A stretch of 64,000 nucleotides of DNA from Romanomermis culicivorax (lineage: Eukaryota; Nematoda; Enoplea; Mermithida; Mermithidae): positions 620,001 through 684,000 of the forward strand of contig CAWUHX010000017.1 of NCBI GenBank assembly GCA_963922205.1, in the 5' to 3' direction. The translations under genes were made by a program, and so were the position numbers. Below, piece after piece: positions 12,251-22,567 of the stretch; the stretch's first letter is position 1; every line of letters starts with the position of its first letter. The notes under the pieces were generated by a model, which was not told where the DNA came from, did no database searches, and saw nothing but the letters and a program-made list of their open reading frames with translations.

Positions 12251-12819
12251 TGGTCAAAAGTTGTACCAGCTATTACTCTTTTTCCCTGAGGATCTCACCT
12301 TCCATAGGAATCATTTTTTGTTCAACTGTGATGGATCAATGGATTAAGATGGTTGCACTAGGAGCATGGAAAAGATTTTGGAAATGTTCAAATCTTTCCA
12401 CAAAAAAAATGCATTATCTACTTTCATAAATAATTAAAGTATGATTGACAGAGCATCACATAAATAGTATACATAATAAATAAAATATTGAATTGGTAGT
12501 GTTTTTTGAAATGCTGATTAATTATAAGCATGGCAGAAGCGTAAGCATTTTGACACACATTGGCATCATAAAAATGTTCCATATTTATATGCCATTACTA
12601 TAGACCATTTGATCCTGCGCTATGGAACATGTGATCACTGCCACTCATTGACAGAGAAAACCATGAGCCATTATTCTGAGATTATCAACTTGTTCCCCCT
12701 TAAGACCAACAGTTTTGAGAAAAATCTGTTCATATTTCTTGCCAATGTGTGGTTACTTTTCAAATCAGTCACTAGCCAGCAAACCACTTTCAAACTCCAA
12801 ATGAGAATTATAGAATGCA

Positions 12820-14760
12820 GGGTCTTCAAATGCATCTTCATCTTCACACACTTCATCCACATTTTCCTCAACATAATAAGTATCAATGTCATTACATCAG
12901 TGGGCTGCCTTTCGAGACCAGAAACTTTGTATCTGCTGATGCATCAGTAAATCATCCTTGCTGAAAATATTATCACGTTGCATCTCTTGGGCAATAATGT
13001 TGGAATCGAACTTCTGTCGTCTAGCAAGGCCCTCTTCGAACTTTGACAGGAGAAACCATCTTTGATTTAGTTTCAATCGATAACAAGGGTGATTCTTCCC
13101 CAATGCCCATCCTTTGGCCATTGGTTCAGATATTCCATTTTCATAGAATCCTTGCAGTGCTTCTTGCATCTTAGGCATTTCAAATGCTAATCTAACTGAT
13201 TCAAGATGGTCGCTCTGTAGCTTTGTATTGCAGCATCCTTGAGGCTAACATGCTGAGATGCAAACTGATGTCAGCCTGCTAGAAGATGGCGTAACAAGTT
13301 TCCATGCCTTGCAGACCACATAATGCAACCTTCTTCTGGACAACTGAATATATTGTCTTGGCTTAAATCAGCCTGGGCTGGTTTCCCAGCATCTTCATTT
13401 GATGGAATTTTGGTGTTGCATTTCTGTTGTGTATCTTTTGATGGTACCTTCAGTTCAATCCAAAATAGCTTTGTAGCATGGCTGATGTAGCTAGCTGGTT
13501 TTCATCATACACAAGCATTGCTTCCAGTCCTAGGACAGTGATTCTCTTGTTCTCTTTATTAACTGATACAATTTTTCCAGTGCCAATTTTATAAGCACAC
13601 CAATCATGTGTAGCATTCAACTCACACAAAAAGTTTGAATATGAATTTACACCAGGCAGCTTCTGAAGCACAGCATTTGATGTTGTCAATTTGCCATAGA
13701 TCAATGAAGTGCCTGTTGTACCCTGATAAGAAGATGCACACCTCAGAAATTCTTCTGCAATTGTGCATTTGTTATTTTCATCAACATACAAGCATATGTG
13801 GTGTTTTACTAATGCTGCTAGTTGATCACAAGCACCCTTGCCATGCTAAGATTCACTGAAATGAAAAAATTAACTATACTTGATGTTCAAAGCAATGTTT
13901 TCTGTTTATTCATAATCTAAATGAAATAAAATGAATTCATCTATGCTTTGCTTGCATTCTTTATGAAAATTTTGATATTGTTAATTATCAGGATCTGTCC
14001 TTTTTTCCAGAAATGTAGCAGAAATGCGTATTTGTCTTGCAGACATCAAACATGATTTTTGCCACATATATTTGGACTTACTCACCTAATATAGCTTGAT
14101 TCTCGAAGCCCTGAATAGTTTGATCCCGCTCTTTGACTATCAATTTCATGGGCAAATGCAGAAACATCTTTTGATCAAAAGTTGTTGAATACCTGAAGTC
14201 TCTGTTTTGATTGTGCGACCTTGTTGATAATAAGTTGGAATGACTTTCAATGTAGAACGTTGTTCCTGGACAGTCATTTGGGCAGCCAGGTGTGGGTGTT
14301 CCAAACTGCAGTGGATTGGTGTTGGGGCATAAGTTAGCTGAGATATTGCATCGATTCAATAAATAATCCATTTGCCCATTAATGTCCAATTCTCGAAAAA
14401 TTCAGGAACTTGGAATCAATGAATTACATGTTTTCATGAAAAGTTTGTCAAATGAATCACACCACAAATATGGTGCTTGAGGACCAAAAACAACCACATC
14501 TACAACATTTGATGAAAGTACTTTGAGAGAAAATTCCTCCAACAAAGGAGTAGGCCCCCAAGGTCGAATTTCAAAAAACTGTTTCATCATTGCTGTATCT
14601 GATGTTTGAACAAGTGAAATGGCTAGGGAAAAGCTATTTCCACTTTCAATCACGTCAATTTGACAATCATTGTATATGTTGTACTTTGTGTATACATATG
14701 GATTTTCAAGCAGCATGTCTGGTGATATAGTGTTATCACCAATTACAAAGTATGAACTAG
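12820..14760 (-). pseudogene. Decayed gene of the long-TIR element (C2H2 finger + conserved tail)
   Basis: Read on the minus strand. An open segment without an ATG (14760 to 14402) is followed, after a stop, by a second open segment (14389-14078), then a gap and a third (13791-13450). Next, frame continuity gives a C2H2 zinc finger at about 13345-13268 (FSCPEEGC, then H-x5-H with a TGA at 13273-13271 inside the last loop). A frameshift near 13205 leads to a tail (13178-12897) with KFEEG, ARRQKFD, EMQR and QIQSFWSRK. After a further stop comes an acidic stretch (12895-12820). A tail of this shape, FxxG..tGrK.dp..vA..M then QI.sFFSR, is one I recall from many uncharacterised proteins of cnidarians and molluscs. 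Function unknown; by position it is the element's own gene or cargo. At least four inactivating lesions. Confidence 0.55.
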
Positions 14761-15011
14761 AAAAATGATAGCTGGATAAATTTGTGAACAGAATAATGTG
14801 TGGCCTTGGATCTGATCATTCAGTGCATCCCTTATAAGCAAAAGGATCATTCCTGTTTTCTATTAATCGAAAGAATTTCCTTATATACATAATTGAAACC
14901 AGATCATGCCTTCACATACTCAGAAGTTAATATAGCCTCAGGAAATAATACCCCATAGATTAGTATGCCAAAAAATAAACTTCATCTCCATCAATAAGTG
15001 AACCTAACAAT

Positions 15012-16113
15012 GGGGCTAGAAATTTTTAAAAACAAAATATTTTTCATTGGTCCAATTTTTTGCTTAGGATAGGTTGTTTATAGCTTATAAACAAAACAGT
15101 AAAAAACTGTTGGGGCAGAATATAACTTTTGACATTACTTTCAGCAAATTTTCTCCCTGCAAAATGCTAAATGCAAAAAAAAGCAAAAAAATTATTGATT
15201 TCTGAGCAATTTTCAGGGTTTTGCTTTCTATGGATATCTGTAGCTTCTCAAGGGGTATTCAAATCACGATGCTGCTTTCACAGCTACTGTAGGAATGTAA
15301 GAATAAAAGAATAAAAAGATAAAATTCTGCAGCATGGTAGGTGAAGGTGCTCAGGAGTGCCTCTAAGCAGGATTTTTCTTCACTTTTGCTTCTAATTTTG
15401 ACTGTTCAAACTTTCTTGCAGAACGTAAAATATTTGCTTGTGAAATAATTAATACATCAAACTATAGTCTGTTATTTAATTGATAATGCTACAGTATAGG
15501 TAATAAATATATCACAAGAAGTAGACAAGGGCCACCTGGCAAATACAATGATTTATACGAAATTCTCATAAGTATGCCTTCTTCAGAGCAGTGCAGCTCC
15601 CAAAACGGTACAAAAATTTTGATGAAAATTTAACCAAAGCAGTAAAAATGGATGGACTACAATATAGGAAAATAAAATTCTGCGGCTTCCGATGGGAAGG
15701 TGCTCGGGAGTGCCCATAAACGAAATTTTTTCAATTTTGACGGCTCATTTTTTACACTTTAAACTTTTAAAAAAAACGTAATATGCAATTATTTATCGTA
15801 AGTAATACACCAAAAGAGAGCTTATTCTCTCCTCTACAAAATGAATATTTATTCATTAAATAAGATCAAACCGATCTCGAAATATCGCTTGCTCAGCAAG
15901 ACTACTGAAAAATGCAAGAAAATCATAAATTTTCAAACTTTGGCATACTGTAGCGGTGCGAATTTTCGTTTACAAGCAAAACGAATGGTACCATGAAACT
16001 CAGCGCACGAAACTACCCAAAATATCTGATTTTGAGGTATGATTAATTTTCAACTTATCATAGGCCTATATAAAAAAAGGTAGAATTTCTCAGAAATCGT
16101 GTCTTAACATCGG
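15012..16113 (-). repeat. Right long inverted arm
   Basis: Reverse complement of 11108-12250, with only scattered substitutions and the 60-bp length difference noted for the left arm. The high identity means the element inserted, or its arms were homogenised, much more recently than the surrounding Gag/glycoprotein fossil decayed. Confidence 0.85.
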
Positions 16114-17560
16114 GATTAAGTTATTGATTCTCAGTTGAGCTAATTGCTTGTGGAGATTATTTTCTTCCAGTGCAGAAACAATACTCACTTCAGGATTAAC
16201 TAATACTGAGGTGTTCGTGTTTGAGAATTGCAGACATTTTTATATTTATTTGCTTTAGAGATAAGAAAATTATGCGAAAACGTTAGTGCAAAGTGACAGA
16301 TCGAGCTGAGGATATATCTTAACATTGAGCTCATTATACTCCTGATGACATTCAAATTATACCAAACTTTAAATCAAACCAAGCCGCCTTTTATGTTCAA
16401 GATTATCTTGAGCCCGAGCTAAGACCCCTTCAATGTGACTGGGCCTTGGTTACAGTCACCGATCTGCAAATGAGAGAACAGGGTACAGCATACAAAAATG
16501 CTCCTGGTTCAGCCATGCCTATATTAGGGGTGTGCGCCAAATCCCGTCCCACTTCTCCCCCACTATACTCGCACTCCCGCAGCAGGAGTACGAATTTTTT
16601 GAAAACAGGAGTGGAGCGACAGGGATGGGTGAAATTGCTTCCTTTCTGCCATCGTGCAAAAAGTGTTCTTTCTGCAAATTTCAGTTTAAATCCAAAAACT
16701 GTGAATGATGCTATTTTGTTGAATAGTTAAATAGAGGAGAATAAATTTGTTTATAGCTTGTAATTAGTAGAACTTAGGTATATGATATGTTATATAAAAT
16801 GAGTGAATTAAACATATCTTGCACAGTTGATTTAGTTCTAAGAAGACTTTGTGCTGTAGCCTTTTCTAAAAAAACTGAGTGGAATGTCATGCGTCTTTTT
16901 CCCAGAGTTGATTCCTGTTTTATTGACACTAAATTTAGCAAAAAAGTTCAATGCAGTTAGAAACACAGATGTGTGGGGGAGGACAAGTGGGGCATAAACA
17001 ACCCCAAGGGTTTTGAAACTGGAAAATTTCTTATGAAAAAAAATTTTTGGTCAACATTTTTTAATTTGTCTCAGAAAACGCCAAAAAACTAAGGTCCACC
17101 CCTGTGCCCTCCTCTAAATTTCGGAGATGCATATATTTGATTGAAAAGTGTTTTGATGCACTCAGCTGCAGAATATACTTTTTCACAGACATGGAAAAAA
17201 TTTTTTTGAGAAAGAATGTAAATCCAATATAACGAAAGTAAATTTTTCCCAACTTTAACCCAAGTTCTCAAAAATCTAGTTCACTTCTTTTTCTAGTTTG
17301 ACAACTATCCAAGCAAGTATATTCTTTTTTCTGCTCCATCGGGGCATTTTCTAATAAACTAGTTCAACTCTTTTTAGTGAGCCTCAGCCATGCATGAAAA
17401 CCTTCGTAGAAGCACATTGAAGTTTTAAATTTGGTCAACTTCACATCTAAGAAACAATAAAAAGCTTCTAAGAAACAATAAAAAGTTTTCTTAAAGCTAC
17501 GAATTCTTACTTTCGGTAAAAGTAAAAGATGTGTAAACTGCATACAACTTAAAACATATT
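16114..17560. other. Gene-free stretch
   Basis: AT-rich with only short open frames. The longest, near 16446-16730 on the plus strand, starts at a non-ATG codon and shows no family or splice context. I see no repeat relation to the rest of the window apart from A/T runs. Confidence 0.5.
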
Positions 17561-18030
17561 GTAAACATAGTGTAAAGTGACCATTTCCATGGAATTCCCC
17601 ATGGTCAGAAACCTGTTCCCCAAAAATCGCAGAAATACATTTGTATGCATTCAATATAATTTTGTGTGTAAAGTGATCACATTCATTGAATTCCCCATGG
17701 TTCAAAACTCTTTGCCCCAAATAATCACGAAAATACGCTTGTGTACACCCCAAATAATTTTTTGTGCAAAATGACCGCATCCATCGAATTCCCAATGGTC
17801 GAAAACCCCTTCCTCCAAAAAGTCAAGGGAGTACCTCCATTTACATTAATGATTTTTTTGTGTACAGTGACCGCGTCCACTGAATTCGCTTCTGTCGAAA
17901 ACCCCTTTCGCCACAAAATCACAGAAATACGCTTGATTACACACGCGATAATCTTTTGTGGAAAGTGATTGCATTCATTAAATTCTCCGTGGTCGAAAAC
18001 CCTGTCCTCAAAAAAATCACAAAAATACGC
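17560..18030. repeat. 99-bp tandem repeat array, left part
   Basis: A core GTAAAGTGACCGCATTCATT-like motif, followed by GAATTCCCCATGGTC and later AATCACAGAAATACGCTT, starts near 17571, 17668, 17767, 17862 and 17961 (95-99-bp steps). Several copies keep a 33-codon reading frame ([17 protein letters not shown] on the plus strand). There is no known family, and the frame is broken between copies. Confidence 0.8.
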
Positions 18031-18940
18031 TCGCTATGACCATGATATAAGGAAAAAATTTTTTTGATCCTACAGCAAAGTTTACTGTACCAAAGATGTA
18101 AGGTACCCTGAAAGGAAGTATAAAAACCTGGGCCTTAAAATAAACATTGTGTCAGCAAATTTGGAAAAACATGTAAAAATAGGCAAAAACACCCCCCTGG
18201 AATCTCAAAAACTGTTGGGCCTAAAATCTAGATAGTTTGTAGGTGTGCATGGGGCCGAGTTTCATCAGTAAATTTATGGGGAAATTTGAATCAGGTTACT
18301 CTGCATGAGATAAAAGGATAAAAGTAACCCAAATTTCGAGTTAAAACTTTCCTTAGTACTGCACTCATAATTAGTCTAATTTAAGAATGAAGATATACAA
18401 AATATTGTTCGCCATGAGTGCTACCCATCCGCCAAAAAAGATAGTGCAGAATCCACCACCCAGAAATACAGAACTCTCAAACAGGTGAAATTTCCTCCTC
18501 CATTCGAGTCCTGTCACTCAGGTTTTCTGAACCATATCTCGTGCGGCTAATAACTTGAAGCTTTCAAATTTTTACAGTAACATCATCATTATATTAGTGA
18601 AATAGTGTATAATCTTATTTTGATGCAGACTGAGTGGCAACAGCATGATTTGCAAAATCTTAAGGCAAAGGTTTGATGCAATGCCCTTTACAATGCATTG
18701 AGTGGTATCTCATATCATTGAAAATTTAACGATGGAATTCAGGCCCATGCACATCATCAAAATATCTAGATTTTGGGTCCAATAGTTTTCGATATTCTAG
18801 GGGGTGTCATTGCCTATATTTACATGTTTTTTCAAATTTGCAGAAACCCTGTTGATTTTAAGGCCCGGATTTGTTTCAGGGTACCCTATATCTTCGGTGC
18901 AGTGCACTTTGTTTTAGGATCATAATTAATCTCTCTTAAA
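18030..18940. mobile_element. Fold-back element inserted in the 99-bp array
   Basis: Inverted arms: 18048-18320 and about 18700-18932. The ends read GATCCTACAGCAAAGT on the left and ACTTTGTTTTAGGATC on the right. Inside both arms are GGTACCCTGAAA, GGCCTTAAAATAAACA and CCTAAAATCTAGAT or their diverged complements. Array units stop at AAAATACGCT on the left and resume at GTTTACACCC on the right, so the element sits inside the array. No coding content, and no clear target duplication. Confidence 0.7.
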
Positions 18941-18959
18941 TGATGGCACCCCCTACGTG

Positions 18960-19310
18960 CATGTGTGGTTTACACCCGAGATAATTTTTTTGTGTAAAGT
19001 GACGCATCCATTGAATTTCCCACAGTCAAAAACTCCTCCCACCAAAAAATCACACAAATACGCTTATTTACACTTACAATATTTTTTGTGTAAAGTGACC
19101 GCATTCATTGAATTCCCCATGGTCAAAAATCCTTTCTACCAGAAAATCACTAAAATACGCTTGTTTACATCCGGAATAATTTTTCGTGCAAAGTGACTGC
19201 GTCCATCGAATTCCCAATGGTTGAAAACCCCTTCCTCAAAATATCCACAGGAATACCCTTATTTACATCAATGATGATTTTTTGTGTAAAGTGACCGTGT
19301 TTCTTGAATC
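18960..19310. repeat. 99-bp tandem repeat array, right part
   Basis: Units begin near 18995, 19093, 19192 and 19285 with the same core as 17560-18030, including GAATTCCCCATGGTC and AAAATACGCTTGTTTACA. Together with the left part there are about nine units, separated only by the fold-back element. Confidence 0.8.
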
Positions 19311-19448
19311 CCAATTAATGCTACTGGTTTAATTGAAACTGCAAAAAAATCGGACACCGTAGTGCATAATGCTGCAAAAAAATTATTTTTTGAAGCCGTA
19401 AGTTTATATAACGAAATTGTCAAATTTCGCAGTTCCTGGGACTTTGGA

Positions 19449-20512
19449 CAGTCCCATCTCACTATAGCCATGATCACACTATAGCCACTATTTCACTATA
19501 GCCACCATATCACTACAGCCACCATCTCACTATGACTAATGTATCAGAATAGCCACCAAAATCTCACAAGAGCCACCACGACACATAATAATGATCTCGC
19601 TACAGCCACCAGTGTCACATATCAAAAGTGTCACTATAGCCAATGTCTCGGAAAAGCCACTCAACAGATAATGCAGAAAATTACTTGTTTTTCTGCACAA
19701 TAAATATTTTGTGCGTCATATGTTTTAATTATCCTTTTATTTTTGCAAAAATAACTGTTAACCCATCAAATGCATTACATGACGCAAAAAGTGACCGATT
19801 TCAAGAACAATGTGATCATTATCTTCGTCATTTATTATAGCACGGTGAACATTTTCGTATCTTTCTTTTGTGACACGTAAGTTAATATTTGCTCAAAGAA
19901 TTATCACTAAATCGTTTTTGAGATTTTCGGTGAAACAGATAGTGCAAGTCACCATCATCATTTGTAGAACAAACTAACATTTTTGGTTCCATGAACTGAG
20001 TTAATACAAAAACAGCCGCACCAAAATCTATTTTGGTCTTTGTGATGCTTGTACAAAATTTTGAGGTCTTTTAAGTTTTTATTCAATGCTTAGCAATTAA
20101 CATGGCCTCCTTATTTTTAGCACAAAGCTTATGCAAATGAGGTGACGAGGCTCTCACCCATGCAACAATAATATTTTTTCAAATGACATGAAATATGCTG
20201 CATCTGTAGTCATTGCCGTATACTCATACTTAAGCCCCTTATGTAATGCCAATACACATAATCATGTAGAAATTGTTTATGACACTGCATTTTGCAGGTT
20301 GTCCCTAGTGGCTGTATTGAGACATTGGCTGTAATGGTACCTTTAAATATGTGACACTAGTGGCTGTAGCGAGATCATAATTATACATCGTGGTGGCTCT
20401 AGTGAGATTTTGGTGGCTATTCTGATACATTAGCTATAGTGAGATGGTGGTTGTAGTGATATGGTGGCTATAGTGAGACAGCGGCTCTAGTGTGATGTCG
20501 CCTATAGTGATG
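19449..20512. mobile_element. Fold-back element with arms made of TCACTATAGCCACCA repeats
   Basis: The left arm (19451-19662) consists of about eleven imperfect repeats of roughly 18 bp (YYTCACTATAGCCACCAT). The right arm (20305-20512) is its inverted counterpart, with the units in the same order and the same variants (for example AATGTATCAGAATAGCC and the GATCTCGCTACAGCCAC unit). The centre (19663-20304) has no recognised coding sequence. No clear target duplication. Confidence 0.8.
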
Positions 20513-20529
20513 CACAATCCTTTGGAGAA

Positions 20530-21800
20530 ACATATAATTGAATGGAGGCCATATTTAAAAAAAATAAAAAATGAGATTGCTTCCCCAAGATGCTTAGGCT
20601 GAAGCATGGAGGTTAGATATGGCACACCCATTGCTGGGCATGGTGGAACTGGGGGGCCTTAAAAAGTGCGCTTTTTGTATGTTTTCGGGGCCCCACCGAG
20701 CATCACATGCAGATAGAGGCGAAATGACAAAAAGCACCCCATAATTTGCCTCTATGCCCGAAATTATGAAAAAAACCGAAAGTCCTAGCTCTAACCGTTT
20801 TGGCTCTAGGGGAGGGAGGACATGAAATTTGGGGGCCAAGTATATTAGGTTGACACTATCGCGCCACCTATGATGCTTAGACAAATTTATTCTTCATGAC
20901 TGAATTGGCAATTCAAATTTTTCTAATTTCGACCCGCTTTATCATTGGAACGTTGAATTTAGGTAATGAAAGATTATACGTCAAGACATTCTTGTCAGTC
21001 GTATGGCACTGAAAACCAGTTTCATCACTGTGTCAAACATCCAAATTGGTTGTGATCCATATAGCCCTTCCGCGACAACTTACATTATGAACGAATTGGT
21101 GGGACATTCGGCAATATGACTATATCGTCGTTGTTCGTTGATCTGGTGACAATGGTGAAATACTTTTCAAGGTTTTCCTAACTTTGGGTGCACATTTTCT
21201 GAATGTTTTTGTATCAGCTTCTCAGAAACCAGAAATGAGGTAAGGTGAAAAAACGATCCATCATAAGCAATATACTATAAACAGAAAATACTACTTTTTT
21301 GAGTACAATATTGCATTTCTCTTGTTTTAGTGACATTCATCCCCGTTTTTTAAAAGAATAATTCCTCGATGGTTATTCCAATATTTCTGTTCAATATTTA
21401 CAGAACAATAACTAGGCTACGGTAATCACGTCCCAAAAATAATCAGTCCCTAATCGAAAGGGTTTGGGCGCAGCAAACAATAACTAGTATGACGAAAAAA
21501 ACAGAAAACATAATGAAATGAATGAGTACGATGTGAAATATGGAAAATAAGTACAACGTTTTATTGCACCATAGACCGGGCGTTAACGATTTCATCGGTT
21601 GTCTGAATGGTGGCCAATAGATCGAAAATACCCAATAATTGCCGATAATGAACCTAAATTGGAAAAATTCTCGTTAAAGCCATCCTGAATACATGGACCA
21701 CACAGAGGTCTTGTGTTTTTCACTGATTTTTGTTCATATTGATGTGAAATTTGCAGATCACATATACTCATCCTTCTCTGCTGCGAGTTACATGATTGAA
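20530..21800. other. Gene-free stretch
   Basis: It contains a GC-richer patch (20620-20880) that may be another decayed repeat, since it ends near TCGCGCCACCTATGATG and has an internal GGGGCCCC. I see no coding sequence that I would defend. Confidence 0.45.
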
Positions 21801-21810
21801 GGAGAGATCT

Positions 21811-22062
21811 GGGGCCGGTTTCATCAAAGAGACTCAAGCTCCAGCTGAGCTGCAGCCTAAGCTATAGCCTAACGCTATATGTTATACCATTGCCGTTAAG
21901 CTGCAGCTCAGCTGTAGCTTAACCCATACACGCAAAACATATCGGTAAAACTAAGCTACAGCTGAGCTGCAGCTTAACGGTAATGGTATAACATATAGAG
22001 TTAAGCTACAGCCTAAGCTGCAGCTCAGCTGGAGCTTAAGTCTCTTTGATGAAACCGGCCCC
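21811..22062. mobile_element. Hairpin MITE rich in AGCTGCAGCT
   Basis: A nearly perfect 252-bp inverted repeat: it opens GGGGCCGGTTTCATCAAAGA and closes with the complement TCTTTGATGAAACCGGCCCC, with arms of about 105 bp. Inside, short words (AGCTGCAGCTCAGCTG and relatives) are themselves palindromic. A diverged copy lies at 26187-26473. No target duplication recognised. Confidence 0.85.
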
Positions 22063-22567
22063 TGAACTTTGTTGATTGTTGCATCCTGTTATTTTAATTC
22101 GATTCAGTATGTGGGACATTAATAAAATTGGTTGATGACAACGTACACAAGAGTGGAACTCCTTTTTTGGCAACTTTTTTGTTTTTCTTGAAATGTTTGT
22201 TAATATTGATGGTAGAAACCAAGTTCTATTTCGTATTTTTACCATTTCATACCGAGCCATGTGTCACATGCTAACTTTTAATTTTTAACCTTAATTTTCA
22301 ATAATTAGTTTATAAATTAATATAACAATTTTTTTGAGTAAAAAATTAGATCGCAAAAACATTTTTTATTTACGAGAGTTTTATAAAAAAGATTATACTA
22401 CCTTCTGTACTCCCTGTTGATTGTTGAATTACCAAGAGAAATTCTTCAGGCCGTTTGAAAACATGACCCGACAGAATTTCATACATTGCAGCCAATACCA
22501 CGGCAAGAAGTATGCGACGATAAAATTCTATTTTTGGAAAAGTTGGACAATGCTATTTAACACATAC

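Larger units (their letters stand above)
11108..16113 (-). mobile_element. 5.0-kb DNA element with ~1.1-kb terminal inverted repeats
   Basis: The left arm (11108-12250) and right arm (15012-16113) are near-identical inverted repeats that I could follow base by base over almost their whole length. Outer ends begin TTAAGACGCGATTTCTGAG (left) and TTAAGACACGATTTCTGAG (right, read inward). A 3-bp CAT flanks both ends and may be the target duplication, though 3 bp is weak evidence. The 2.8-kb core holds a decayed minus-strand gene. The left arm carries about 60 bp absent from the right (near 12060-12120). Superfamily unknown to me; the C2H2 finger and tail of the core protein are the best handle. 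Confidence 0.8.

Noticed and set aside
16446..16730. A 94-residue plus-strand gene
   Set aside because: Non-ATG start, no homology that I recognise, no neighbours supporting it.
17364..19196. Several 60-140-residue proteins in the 17-19 kb region
   Set aside because: They are translations of the 99-bp tandem repeat in both strands; the units are out of register with one another at several points.
17560..19310. CRISPR-like array
   Set aside because: The repeats are tandem without spacers, the unit is 99 bp, and the sequence is eukaryotic.
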